In this document: in pieces, positions 43,729 through 52,219 of the stretch
How the letters are laid out: each line of letters opens with the position of its first letter
Position numbering within the stretch: the first letter of the stretch is position 1
Source: Anaeroplasmataceae bacterium
GTDB taxonomy: Bacteria; Bacillota_I; Bacilli_A; Acholeplasmatales; Anaeroplasmataceae
NCBI GenBank assembly: GCA_029067355.1
Contig: JAIEEQ010000007.1
Location: 1-56,662 of the forward strand
Reading direction: 5' to 3'
Length of the DNA: 56,662 bases
Made by a program: the position numbers and the translations under genes
The notes under the pieces: generated by a model
Database searches by the model: none
Seen by the model: only the letters and a program-made list of their open reading frames with translations
What the model was told of the DNA's origin: nothing

Positions 43729-45552
43729 ATGAAGGATATAGAAAAAATGAAAGAGCGTCAGAAAATGATTCGGAATTTTTGTATTATCGCTCATATTGAT
43801 CATGGAAAATCCACTTTAGCTGATCGAATTCTAGAAATATGTGAATCCGTAGAAAAACGTCAGATGCAGGAGCAAATCTTAGATTCTATGGAATTAGAAC
43901 GCGAACGTGGAATTACCATTAAGCTAAATTCAGTGAGTATGATTTATAAGGCAAATAATGGTTTGGAATATGAGTTTCATTTGATTGATACGCCAGGTCA
44001 TGTTGACTTTACCTATGAGGTTTCTAGAAGTCTTGCGGCATGTGAGGGAGCTATTCTTGTAGTGGATGCCACTCAGGGAGTAGAGGCTCAAACTCTAGCA
44101 AACGTTTATTTGGCATTAGACAATAATCTAGAGATTCTTCCTTTAATTAATAAAATAGATTTGCCCTCTGCTGATCCAGAGCGTGCGAAGCAGGAAATTG
44201 AGGATGTGATTGGAATTCCAGCCTTTGAGGCGGTATTGGCTTCTGCAAAGACGGGTGTTGGAGTTCGTGATATATTAGAACAGGTTGTATCCTATGTTGC
44301 TCCTCCAAAAGGAGATATTTTAGCACCTACCAAGGCTCTTATCTTTGACAGTGCCTTTGATGCCTATCGTGGAGTAGTTGTATTGGTTTGTGTTAAGGAG
44401 GGTATTATCCGAAAGGGAGATACGATAGAGTTTATGTCCTCTAAAGCTAGATATCAGGTAGTAGAATTAGGGGTAAGGACTCCAAAAGAGGTTCAAAGAG
44501 ATTATTTGATGGCTGGTGATGTTGGTTATATAACCGCCTCTATTAAAGATATTTCTGATGTGCGAGTTGGTGACACCATAACCACCTTAAATCAGTTTGC
44601 AGAAGAGCCTCTAGAGGGATATCGTAAATTGAATCCTATGGTGTTTTGTGGATTATATCCTATTGATTCTAAGCAATATAATGATTTAAGGGATGCCTTA
44701 GACAAATTAAAACTTTCTGATGCAGCCTTAGTATTTGAACCAGAAACCTCTCAGGCATTGGGGTTTGGCTTTCGGACGGGATTTTTAGGACTTTTGCATA
44801 TGGATATTATCAAGGAGCGAATTTCTCGTGAATTTGGTATAGAGCTTATTGCGACAGCTCCATCTGTTTCCTACCATGTTTATTTAACAGATGGAAGTAT
44901 GATTGAAATTGATAATCCTAGTGGACTTCCAAGTATACAGACGATTGATAGAATTGAAGAGCCTTTTGTTAAAGCAACAATTATGTCACCAACAGAGTAT
45001 GTTGGTGCTGTAATGGATTTGTGTCAAAAAAAGAGAGGAATCTTCATTGATATGCAATATATTGAAGAAACTAGAGTGGTTATTCATTATAATATCCCTC
45101 TTTTAGAAATTGTCTTTGATTTTTTTGATAAACTCAAAAGCTATACAAAGGGCTATGCCTCCTTTGATTATGAATTAGGTGATTATGAGGCTTCAAAACT
45201 TGTAAAAATGGATATTATGTTAAATGGAGATGTAGTAGATGCACTTTCCACTATTGTTCACAAGGATTTTGCCTATAATCGTGGGAAGGTTATAGTAGAA
45301 AAGCTTAAGGAAATTATTCCTAGACATTTGTTTGAAATCCCAGTTCAGGCAGTGATTAACCACAAGGTCATCGCAAGAAGTGATATTAAAGCATTAAGAA
45401 AGGATGTCCTTGCTAAGTGTTATGGTGGGGATATATCTAGAAAGAAAAAACTATTAGAAAAACAGAAGGAAGGAAAGAAGAAGATGAAGGCAATCGGAAG
45501 TGTTGATGTACCACAGGATGCTTTCTTAGCGATTCTTTCTACGGATGATTAA
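43729..45552 (+). CDS. lepA: Elongation factor 4 (LepA)
   Basis: 607 residues, normal length. GTPase domain with [33 protein letters not shown] and [10 protein letters not shown], then EF-G-like domains II, III and V and the LepA-specific C-terminal domain ([23 protein letters not shown]). It acts on the ribosome, in initiation or back-translocation. The hemW gene often next to lepA lies elsewhere here, at 52219. Confidence 0.98.
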   Translation: MKDIEKMKERQKMIRNFCIIAHIDHGKSTLADRILEICESVEKRQMQEQILDSMELERERGITIKLNSVSMIYKANNGLEYEFHLIDTPGHVDFTYEVSRSLAACEGAILVVDATQGVEAQTLANVYLALDNNLEILPLINKIDLPSADPERAKQEIEDVIGIPAFEAVLASAKTGVGVRDILEQVVSYVAPPKGDILAPTKALIFDSAFDAYRGVVVLVCVKEGIIRKGDTIEFMSSKARYQVVELGVRTPKEVQRDYLMAGDVGYITASIKDISDVRVGDTITTLNQFAEEPLEGYRKLNPMVFCGLYPIDSKQYNDLRDALDKLKLSDAALVFEPETSQALGFGFRTGFLGLLHMDIIKERISREFGIELIATAPSVSYHVYLTDGSMIEIDNPSGLPSIQTIDRIEEPFVKATIMSPTEYVGAVMDLCQKKRGIFIDMQYIEETRVVIHYNIPLLEIVFDFFDKLKSYTKGYASFDYELGDYEASKLVKMDIMLNGDVVDALSTIVHKDFAYNRGKVIVEKLKEIIPRHLFEIPVQAVINHKVIARSDIKALRKDVLAKCYGGDISRKKKLLEKQKEGKKKMKAIGSVDVPQDAFLAILSTDD

Positions 45553-45567
45553 GAAAAAAGGAGAAAA

Positions 45568-45996
45568 ATGATGAAAAAAGAAAATTGCCCATATTGTAAT
45601 TATGGAGATCCACTTGCAAAATTTGGATATTTAGCCTTTGAAACAGAGGTTTCTGAGGTAATCGTTTTTAAGGATCAAACGCACAAAGGGCGTATGGTTG
45701 TAGCCTATAAGAAGGACCATGTGGCAGAAATTCAGGATTTGAGTGAAAAGGATAGAAATGCCTTTATGAAGGATGTAGCTGATGTTGCAAAGGCAATCCA
45801 AAAGGCATATCATCCAGATCGAATTAATTATGGTGCTTATGGAGATACCTTAGGACATCTTCATTTTCATCTATGTCCTAAATATGAAGGAGAAGTTGAA
45901 TGGGGTGGTACCTTTATAATGAATACAGGAAATTTGGTTGATGAAAAGGCATGTCAAGAGGTTGCAAAAAAGATTATAGAAAACTATGAAGCATAA
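45568..45996 (+). CDS. HIT-family nucleotide hydrolase
   Basis: 142 residues. The HIT motif is HLHFHL (histidine triad) near residue 95, and CPYC near the N-terminus suggests a zinc site as in HinT-like proteins. It hydrolyses nucleotide phosphoramidates or dinucleotide polyphosphates; the substrate is unknown. It is 15 bp downstream of lepA with the SD GGAG, probably in the same transcript. A weak ACTTAA/TTAAGT hairpin (46017-46033) after it lacks a T-run. Confidence 0.92.
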   Translation: MMKKENCPYCNYGDPLAKFGYLAFETEVSEVIVFKDQTHKGRMVVAYKKDHVAEIQDLSEKDRNAFMKDVADVAKAIQKAYHPDRINYGAYGDTLGHLHFHLCPKYEGEVEWGGTFIMNTGNLVDEKACQEVAKKIIENYEA

Positions 45997-46115
45997 ATGG
46001 ATATATTGCTAAAAGCACTTAATTTTTTTAAGTTTCAACAAATTTTGACATACTTTTTCTTTTGAATGGAGTATAACATTTGCGAGGTGTCATTTTTTAT
46101 TTGGATTTTATCTTC

Positions 46116-46121
46116 TATAAT
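46116..46121 (+). promoter_or_regulatory. Probable -10 of the secreted-protein/ABC locus, plus a 7-G run in the ribosome site
   Basis: TATAAT (46116-46121) with no good -35; a TTGACA at 46045 is too far. The following SD is a run of seven G (46141-46147), a rare tract in this AT-rich sequence. Confidence 0.4.
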
Positions 46122-46154
46122 AGTAGAGTAAAATAAGTAAGGGGGGGAGAAGAT

Positions 46155-47000
46155 ATGATTAAAAAAATAGGGATGATTTGCATTTTGTGTTTATTTTTTA
46201 CAGTAATCTTTATAAACAAAGCTTCAGCAACTGAAACTACTGCTATGTTGAAGGAATTTAAAGTAGAGGGTTTAAAATATGTGAATGATAAAGATGAAAC
46301 GAGCAAAACAATTGCTGGTGAAAAATGGGAATATGGCAATATAGATATGTGGTCAGCTGTATATAAACAGCAAATTGGGAAATCTATGGTTTATTATGTT
46401 TTAACTGAAACATTGGTTAGCTCAAATCTAAATTCATTGAAAGGCGGATATTATAGAATGGTAAACGACTACATGAATCTAGAAATTGAAGGATATATGG
46501 ATGATTCTATGGATAACCTAAGACTTGTGAGGTATGCTCCTGAATCTGATTTTTTTGGAGAAAACACATCATCAGAATCCAAATCTATATCTCTAGGCAT
46601 TGGAGTGAACAAAAGCAAAGATATTAATTTTTCAGTTAATGATATAGAAGTTTCTGTTGGGACTGATTTAGATTTCTCATTTGGTGTTATATGGACTACA
46701 AATTATAGTATAGGAAATGTAAATTATGTAACAAAATCAATAGATAATAAATTAACTTCAAAAATAACTTTTGCAAAACAGGCAGATAAAAAATTGAATA
46801 CTTCATATCCGTATAGAGGAAATTTCATATTGCATACTACTGCGGTTTTTGAATTAGAAAATTATACAGAAAGATTAGAAGAAAAGCTTCATTTTAAAAT
46901 CGAATACACAGGGGCTATAAGAAAATATGCTTGTGTTATTTGGGGATGCAATGGGTGTGAATCCTTAAAGGATACCTATTCAAGAACTTATGATTTGTAA
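46155..47000 (+). CDS. Secreted protein of unknown family, partner of the ABC gene
   Basis: 281 residues. A Sec signal peptide (basic MIKK, hydrophobic core, likely cut after AKS-like KASA near residue 25) and no later TM helix, so exported. The mature part is beta-strand-like and polar, and its only cysteines are C260, C265 and C268 near the C-terminus (YACVIWGCNGC). I recognise no family. The SD is GGGGGAG. It lies 22 bp before the ATPase-permease gene and is probably co-transcribed. All eight or so Arg codons are AGA/AGG, while neighbours lepA and pnp use CGT often, which suggests transfer or low expression. A bacteriocin-like or substrate-binding role is possible but unproven. Confidence 0.75.
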   Translation: MIKKIGMICILCLFFTVIFINKASATETTAMLKEFKVEGLKYVNDKDETSKTIAGEKWEYGNIDMWSAVYKQQIGKSMVYYVLTETLVSSNLNSLKGGYYRMVNDYMNLEIEGYMDDSMDNLRLVRYAPESDFFGENTSSESKSISLGIGVNKSKDINFSVNDIEVSVGTDLDFSFGVIWTTNYSIGNVNYVTKSIDNKLTSKITFAKQADKKLNTSYPYRGNFILHTTAVFELENYTERLEEKLHFKIEYTGAIRKYACVIWGCNGCESLKDTYSRTYDL

Positions 47001-47022
47001 TAGTATTTAAGGGAGATAAACT

Positions 47023-49131
47023 ATGATAGAAGTAAAAAATGCAAAGAAAGTATATAAAAATAAATCAGAGGTGAAATGCGCCTTTGAAGAGATTAATTTA
47101 GAATTCAATTCAGCGGGTCTAGTTGTCATATTGGGATCTTCTGGTAGTGGAAAAACAAGTTTTTTAAATTGTTTATCAGGATTAGATGAATTGACTGAAG
47201 GAAGTATTACTGGTATTGGAAAAAATGATGCCTCTTTTGTATTTCAAGATTATCAGCTTATTGAAGATTTATCTGTTTTAGATAACCTATCCTTGGCAGT
47301 AGCTGTGGATGAAAAGAAAATACAAGACATTCTTGATGAGTTAAATTTAATTGATGTACCTCTTTCAAAAAAGGTTTATAATTTAAGTGGCGGACAAAAG
47401 CAAAGAGTTGCAATTGCTAGAGCTTTGCTACTGGATAAAAAAGTATTATTTGCAGATGAACCAACAGGAAATTTAGATGAAGAAAATTCAGTTTTAGTAG
47501 CCCAGCTATTAAAGAAAATTTCTCAAAGAAAATTAGTTATTGTAGTGTCTCATGAAAAGCAATTGTTTGAGAATATTGCAGATCAAGTGATTTATTTAAA
47601 CCATGGAAGAATTGAAGAAAGCAAAGGAACGACCTTCCAAGGAGAGGAATCAGAGAACACAACGCTAAAGCCTCATCTTTCCTTTAAAACGGCATTATAT
47701 ATTTCATTAAAAAGAATAAAAAAATCATTTGGAAGATTTACACTAAATACCATATTGTTATTTGTTATTTTCTTGACTTTTCTCTTGTGTTTGGCATTTA
47801 TAAGTAATGATTCTTATCAGTCTTATGCAAAAGGCTTTGAAGAAGCTGGACTAGATAATATAGATTTTTTTCCTACTGAAGATTCTTTTATGCAACGAAA
47901 ATCTATTTCTTTAATTGAAGAAGAAACAAATTTTATTAAGGATAAAACTTTAGTTGTGAGAAAACCCTATATGATTTCTAAAGATACAATATTTAGTGAA
48001 CAGCTTAATGGAATTTATGTAACAGATTATTTTTCAAGTGATCAAAGGGGAAATAGTAATTCTATTTATATAAGTTCTTATTTGGCAGAAAAAATTATTT
48101 TTAAAAGGGATATTTCTTTAGAACAATTCGTTGGAATGGATGTTGAAATCAATGATGCTCCATGTCATATTGTTGATATAGTGAAGAGCCCAGTGGTTTA
48201 TAGGGAAGATCAATTAGATTTTGATGAAATCTATTCCAGAATTTATTGTAACACAGAAACTTTTAATCATATTAAAAGGTATGAAAGTCTAAAAAAACAA
48301 AAAATAAATATTGATTGTCGTTTTAATACTAGTACTGGATATACAATTTCAACGCTTCAAATTCATTTAGAAGAAAATCTAAAACAATTATCTAAAAATG
48401 AAATCCTTATCAATCAGTCCTTTTTAGAAAATCATTTCAAAGAAGATTTTTCTAATTCTATTGGAAAAACGATTCAAGTTTTATTTCAAGAAAAAAAAGA
48501 AGAAAGAGAATTTATAATTCGGGGAATAATAACGGATCCAGAAATCGACTTTATCGTTTCTTTAGAGCAATTTGAGGATATCATTGAGTTGAATTTTAAT
48601 CCACAATATGGTATTTCTCTTACTCATCCTAATGCCTCTTTAATTAAAACTCTTGAACAACTGAATTATTTTCATTTTATGACGATTAGTTCAGAGCTTT
48701 ATAGTATGACAGCTATGATGACATTATTCATTGGAATTTTTGTGATAATATTTATCAGCGTATTTATTATTTTAATTTTGTTTGATTTTTCTTTAATTAC
48801 AAATAGCATTTTAATAAAAAGAAGAGAAATTGGAATTCTCAAAGCAATGGGATTAAATAGTAGAAGTATCAGTAAGCTATTCATAGGGGATAATATGCTA
48901 TCTATTTTAATTGCGTTTGTTCTTTCTTTAGTTGGCCTATCTCTATCTTTACTTTATATAAACCATGCTTTTATAGAAAGAAAAATGTGCTCAACAGCGT
49001 ATTTATATTTTAATTATGCTTACGCTTTGTTCATCCTTCTTTTATTAGGAATTTTATTTGGTACATATTTAGGTTTATCTCAATACAAATTATCAAAAAA
49101 ATCAGACATAGAATTAGTATATGAGAAATAA
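47023..49131 (+). CDS. MacB-like ABC transporter, ATPase fused to FtsX-type permease
   Basis: 702 residues. The N-terminal ATPase has Walker A GSSGSGKT (38-45), signature LSGGQ (121-125) and Walker B VLFADEPTGNLDE. After a linker there is one TM helix (about 238-262), a large extracytoplasmic region (about 265-560), and three C-terminal TM helices with the FtsX/MacB loop KRREIGILKAMGLNSRSIS. This is the architecture of MacB-type mechanotransmission or peptide-export proteins, all in one chain. It probably works with the secreted protein encoded just upstream. Arg codons are again mostly AGA. Substrate unknown; peptide export, immunity or lipoprotein handling are options. Confidence 0.88.
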   Translation: MIEVKNAKKVYKNKSEVKCAFEEINLEFNSAGLVVILGSSGSGKTSFLNCLSGLDELTEGSITGIGKNDASFVFQDYQLIEDLSVLDNLSLAVAVDEKKIQDILDELNLIDVPLSKKVYNLSGGQKQRVAIARALLLDKKVLFADEPTGNLDEENSVLVAQLLKKISQRKLVIVVSHEKQLFENIADQVIYLNHGRIEESKGTTFQGEESENTTLKPHLSFKTALYISLKRIKKSFGRFTLNTILLFVIFLTFLLCLAFISNDSYQSYAKGFEEAGLDNIDFFPTEDSFMQRKSISLIEEETNFIKDKTLVVRKPYMISKDTIFSEQLNGIYVTDYFSSDQRGNSNSIYISSYLAEKIIFKRDISLEQFVGMDVEINDAPCHIVDIVKSPVVYREDQLDFDEIYSRIYCNTETFNHIKRYESLKKQKINIDCRFNTSTGYTISTLQIHLEENLKQLSKNEILINQSFLENHFKEDFSNSIGKTIQVLFQEKKEEREFIIRGIITDPEIDFIVSLEQFEDIIELNFNPQYGISLTHPNASLIKTLEQLNYFHFMTISSELYSMTAMMTLFIGIFVIIFISVFIILILFDFSLITNSILIKRREIGILKAMGLNSRSISKLFIGDNMLSILIAFVLSLVGLSLSLLYINHAFIERKMCSTAYLYFNYAYALFILLLLGILFGTYLGLSQYKLSKKSDIELVYEK

Positions 49132-49148
49132 TCAAAACATATTGAATT

Positions 49149-49180
49149 AGATTCTACTGATTATAGTAGAATCTTTTTTT
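49149..49180 (+). terminator. Terminator of the ABC locus
   Basis: A perfect 10-bp stem, AGATTCTACT/AGTAGAATCT, 6-nt loop, 7-T run. Confidence 0.92.
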
Positions 49181-49230
49181 GTAAAGAAAAATAGATATAT
49201 CAATAAATTTAAGAAAAAAATTAATTTTTC

Positions 49231-49259
49231 TTGTTTTATAATAGGAAATAGTGTATACT
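49231..49259 (+). promoter_or_regulatory. Promoter of the thiT riboswitch transcript
   Basis: TTGTTT (49231-49236), 17 nt, TATACT (49254-49259). Transcription would start just before the aptamer. Confidence 0.75.
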
Positions 49260-49267
49260 TAATGTGT

Positions 49268-49351
49268 CATATTAAGGGGAGGCGAAAGCCTGAGAGGATA
49301 AGGATCTACCCTTAACCTGATCTAGGTAATGCTAGCGTAGGGAATAATATG
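49268..49351 (+). promoter_or_regulatory. TPP riboswitch (THI element) upstream of thiT
   Basis: The conserved THI-box parts are all present: AGGGGAG, CTGAGA (49290-49295), ACCC, ACCTGAT (49315-49321), then the TAATG and AGCGTAGGGA segment. P1 is CATATTA (49268-49274) with TAATATG (49345-49351). Thiamine pyrophosphate binding should shut down thiT. The P4/P5 stem is CTAG/CTAG in place of the common CTGG/CCAG, which keeps pairing. Confidence 0.96.
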
Positions 49352-49406
49352 AGGAACATATCTCATTCATATTCTTTTTTATGCTTGTCCTAGCGGACAT
49401 TTTTTT
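49346..49406 (+). terminator. Expression platform with two possible terminators
   Basis: T1: AATATGA (49346-49352) with TCATATT (49367-49373), then TTTTTT (49375-49380). T2: TGTCC/GGACA (49386-49399) around TAGC, then seven T (49400-49406). The T1 5' arm overlaps the 3' strand of aptamer P1. CTAGG in the aptamer (49322-49326) can also pair with CCTAG in T2. Confidence 0.7.
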
Positions 49407-49424
49407 ATTAAAAAGGAGAAAGAA

Positions 49425-50099
49425 ATGAAAAAACAAAAGTTTAGTACTAGAGTGCTTGCAGAGGTTGCAATTTTTGCAGCATTAGCTTTTGCACTCGATG
49501 CTCTTCAGGGTGGAATCTGGAGAGGTGTATTTGCAAGTGGAGGCTCTATTGGTCTTGCGATGCTACCTATATTTTTGATTAGCTATCGTAGAGGCCTACT
49601 GCCAGGGATTCTTTGTGGTCTTATTGTGAGCCTTGTGCAAATGCTTGGAGGTATTTATGTGATTAATGCAGCCTCCTTTGAAAATGGATTCTTGCGGGTA
49701 ATGGGACCATTTTTACAAATTATGCTAGATTATATTTTAGCTTATACTGTTGTAGGCTTTGCAGGCTGTTTTGCAGGGCTATATCATTCTAGTGAAAAAA
49801 GAAGTAGAAAAATACTTTGGATGGTGGTAGGGTGTACAGTTGCAGGCTTGCTTAAGTATGCCTGTCATGTGATTGCTGGAGGTGTTTTTTGGCTAAATCA
49901 GGGGTCAAGCTTTATGAATATTGCAGATACCTCATGGCTATATTCCTTTATTTATAATGGAGCTTATAGCCTTCCAAATATTGTCTTATGTGGAGCAATC
50001 ATGGTGGTTTTAGTGCGATTTTATCCACAATTTATTGAAGTTAATGAGCAATCAAAAAATAAGGAGGTTATAGAGCATGAAGCATCTAAAGAAGAATAG
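49425..50099 (+). CDS. thiT: Thiamine transporter ThiT (ECF S-component)
   Basis: 224 residues with six hydrophobic segments. The ThiT pattern is present: LAEVAIFAALAFALDALQGGIWRGVFASGGSIGLAMLPIF, then GLLPGILCGLIVSLVQMLGG and a late LKYACHVIAGGVFWLNQ. It binds thiamine and works with shared ECF energizing subunits, which are not encoded in the window. The TPP riboswitch directly upstream supports the assignment. AAGGAGAAAG precedes the ATG. Confidence 0.96.
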   Translation: MKKQKFSTRVLAEVAIFAALAFALDALQGGIWRGVFASGGSIGLAMLPIFLISYRRGLLPGILCGLIVSLVQMLGGIYVINAASFENGFLRVMGPFLQIMLDYILAYTVVGFAGCFAGLYHSSEKRSRKILWMVVGCTVAGLLKYACHVIAGGVFWLNQGSSFMNIADTSWLYSFIYNGAYSLPNIVLCGAIMVVLVRFYPQFIEVNEQSKNKEVIEHEASKEE

Positions 50100-50505
50100 T
50101 GAATTCATTAAAAGAAGCCTTATCATTCTTTTTGCAATTATTCTGATTGCTATTTCTATAACTCTGTTTTCCTTAAGTATTGAGCCTTATGAAGGCGGAT
50201 TTGATGCAGATATGGATTCTGTTGTACTTATGTTCTGTGGTCTTGCCTTGCTGATTTATGGAAGTTATAGTGTTTATGCTCTTAAAAGGAATAAGCCTTT
50301 ACAGGTGGCTTATTATGGAACATTTGGAGCTATTTCTGTCCTGATTTCCTTTTATCCATTAGGAGTATTTTTTAAGGCAATAGCCAAAAATAAGCCTTTT
50401 ATTGAAAATCAAGAATACCTTTATGTTGGGATTCTTGGTTTGGTGATGATAGCTTATCTCGTATTTAGTTATATTAGCGAACAAAAGAAGGATGCTCAAG
50501 CGTAA
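50077..50505 (+). CDS. Small multi-span membrane protein, unknown
   Basis: 142 residues with four TM-like segments (about 13-33, 45-66, 78-98 and 113-133). No family recognised. It overlaps thiT by 23 nt and has AAGGAGG inside thiT, so it is under the same riboswitch and may have a transport-related job. Its stop codon is inside the terminator stem. Confidence 0.65.
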   Translation: MKHLKKNSEFIKRSLIILFAIILIAISITLFSLSIEPYEGGFDADMDSVVLMFCGLALLIYGSYSVYALKRNKPLQVAYYGTFGAISVLISFYPLGVFFKAIAKNKPFIENQEYLYVGILGLVMIAYLVFSYISEQKKDAQA

Positions 50506-50520
50506 GGCTTGAGCATTTTT
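50492..50520 (+). terminator. Terminator of the thiT operon
   Basis: A perfect 10-bp stem, ATGCTCAAGC/GCTTGAGCAT, 5-nt loop, T-run. It covers the last codons and stop of the preceding gene. Confidence 0.9.
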
Positions 50521-50527
50521 ATATAAC

Positions 50528-50551
50528 AAAAAAGAAGAGGTTTACTCTTCT
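50528..50551 (-). terminator. Terminator of mscL (minus strand)
   Basis: AGAAGAG/CTCTTCT, 5-nt loop, then a T-run on the minus strand (A-run 50528-50533 on plus). Confidence 0.85.
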
Positions 50552-50555
50552 AATT

Positions 50556-51167
50556 TTATTCAGTGTCTTTTTTTACTGATTTTGATTTAGGTGTTGCCTT
50601 TTTTGGTTTTTCTTCCTTTGCCTTTAAGCTATCTCTAATTTCTTCTAAAAGAAGTACAACAGGATCCTTAACAGGATCAGCAGGTTCCTCAACAGATACA
50701 GAAACCTCTTCAATAATCTCTTCCTTGACTTCCTCAACCTTTTCTTCAGCTTCCTTCTTTGCCTTTAATCCCTCTTCAAATGCTTTTCGTTTTGCACTTA
50801 AGGTAGAAAATACCTTTAGGATAATAAATAAAGTTAATGCAATAAAGAAGAAGTTTAGGATAGATTCAATGAAAGCACTCCAGTCAATATAATTTAAAAC
50901 TGTGTATGACTTTCCGTTAGGGCCTAAAATTACTGCATCAGCAGCAGTAGAAGCATCAGCAAGCTTAGAATTTGGCAGGATTGTGTAAAGTCCAGAGGAC
51001 ATACCAGGAATATGTGATAATCCCCAGTTCACTACTGGCATAAGAATGTTTTTGTTTAACGTTGTAACTATGGTATTAAATGCACCACCAACAATAACAC
51101 CAACAGCCATATCAAGGACGTTACCACGTAAAACAAAAGCTTTAAATTCTTGAACTAGCTTTTTCAT
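50556..51167 (-). CDS. mscL: Large-conductance mechanosensitive channel with an extended charged tail
   Basis: 203 residues. The N-terminus (KKLVQEFKAFVLRGNVLDMAVGVIVGGAFNTIV) contains TM1 and the pore; TM2 lies near residues 98-118 after a Gly/Ser-rich periplasmic loop. It opens under membrane tension to release solutes. MscL is usually 130-150 residues; here about 70 extra C-terminal residues form a Glu-rich, then Lys-rich tail. AGGAGG precedes the ATG. Confidence 0.95.
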   Translation of the reverse strand: MKKLVQEFKAFVLRGNVLDMAVGVIVGGAFNTIVTTLNKNILMPVVNWGLSHIPGMSSGLYTILPNSKLADASTAADAVILGPNGKSYTVLNYIDWSAFIESILNFFFIALTLFIILKVFSTLSAKRKAFEEGLKAKKEAEEKVEEVKEEIIEEVSVSVEEPADPVKDPVVLLLEEIRDSLKAKEEKPKKATPKSKSVKKDTE

Positions 51168-51195
51168 AATTTCCTCCTATTAAAATATCAATACA

Positions 51196-51224
51196 ATTAT
51201 AGACAAAAAAAATATAAAAGTAAA
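51196..51224 (-). promoter_or_regulatory. Promoter of mscL
   Basis: On the minus strand: TTTACT (51224-51219), 17 nt, TATAAT (51201-51196). Confidence 0.65.
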
Positions 51225-51307
51225 TAATAAAGTGCTTTTATATGCTTTTCTTTTAAAAAAAGAAGAAAAAAGAGTTCTATTATGTTATAATAGAAATGGT
51301 GATTTTT

Positions 51308-52219
51308 ATGAAAAAGATTGATGTTCATACGCATTTGATTGGAAATATTTGTGGGATAGGCTCAGAAGGTGAGCTTACACCTATTGGTGGAGGAAAGGCT
51401 ATATATGCAAGTGGCAAGATTATACAATTGATTCCAAGTCAATATGGTGATAAGGAATTAACACCAGAGGTATTAACTCAGGTATTAAAGGAGAATGATG
51501 TAGAGTTTTGTGTATGTCTACAAGGAAATTATGCAGGATTTCAAAATATTTATACCTATGAGGCTTCCTTAAAATATCCAGATTTCATTATTCCAGCTGG
51601 AACCTATGATCCTTTTTTTAGAAACAAGCAGTTAATCATAAAGCATCTTTTTGATGATTTAGGAATAAAGGTTCTAAAAATGGAGGTGTCGAATGGATCT
51701 GGTCTTATGGCAAATCATCCAACAGTTGATTTAAACGGAGAGGTTATGCATGAGGTTTATCAAATGGCAAAGGATCATAATCTCATCTGTTTTATGGATA
51801 TTGGACGCCCGTTTAACAATTGCTATCAGGTCAAGGCATTACGCCAAGCAATCTTAAAGTATCCAGAGGTAACCTTTATTATTTGTCATTTGACTGCTCC
51901 TCAGCATGAGCAAATGGAAATTTTGGAGGAAAACCTTGCTCTTCTCCATTTGGAAAATGTTTATTTTGATATCGCAAGTCTTCCAAATAATACAAAACAG
52001 CCCTATCCTTTTTTAGAGGCACAGGAATATATACGTAAAGCAATTGATGTCGTGGGAGTGGATAAAATTTTATGGGGAAGTGATTTTCCAGCAGCTATGA
52101 ACTATTGTAGCTATGAAGAGGCATATTCCTACATAGAAAACAGCTCTTTATTTACTGATGACGAAAAGGAGCATATTCTGTATAAGAATGCAAAGCATAT
52201 ATTTGGAGGCCTTATTTAA
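51308..52219 (+). CDS. Amidohydrolase-family TIM-barrel metal hydrolase
   Basis: 303 residues. The metal-binding HxH lies in KKIDVHTHLIG at the N-terminus; further motifs are DIGRP, IICHLTAPQHE (His) and LWGSDFPAAM (Asp), the amidohydrolase-2 pattern shared with decarboxylases and lactonases. The substrate is unknown. ATG 51308 follows GGTGAT; an in-frame ATG 12 nt upstream lies ahead of that SD. A TATAAT (51286-51291) without a good -35 may be its promoter. It shares one base with the hemW start. Confidence 0.82.
   Translation: MKKIDVHTHLIGNICGIGSEGELTPIGGGKAIYASGKIIQLIPSQYGDKELTPEVLTQVLKENDVEFCVCLQGNYAGFQNIYTYEASLKYPDFIIPAGTYDPFFRNKQLIIKHLFDDLGIKVLKMEVSNGSGLMANHPTVDLNGEVMHEVYQMAKDHNLICFMDIGRPFNNCYQVKALRQAILKYPEVTFIICHLTAPQHEQMEILEENLALLHLENVYFDIASLPNNTKQPYPFLEAQEYIRKAIDVVGVDKILWGSDFPAAMNYCSYEEAYSYIENSSLFTDDEKEHILYKNAKHIFGGLI

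Noticed and set aside
46045-46077. TTGACA with TATAAC as promoter of the secreted-protein gene
   Set aside because: The spacer is 21 nt, too long for a standard promoter.
50563-50892. A plus-strand ORF antisense to the mscL tail
   Set aside because: Its Ser/Thr-rich product mirrors the Glu/Lys tail of MscL on the other strand; no SD.
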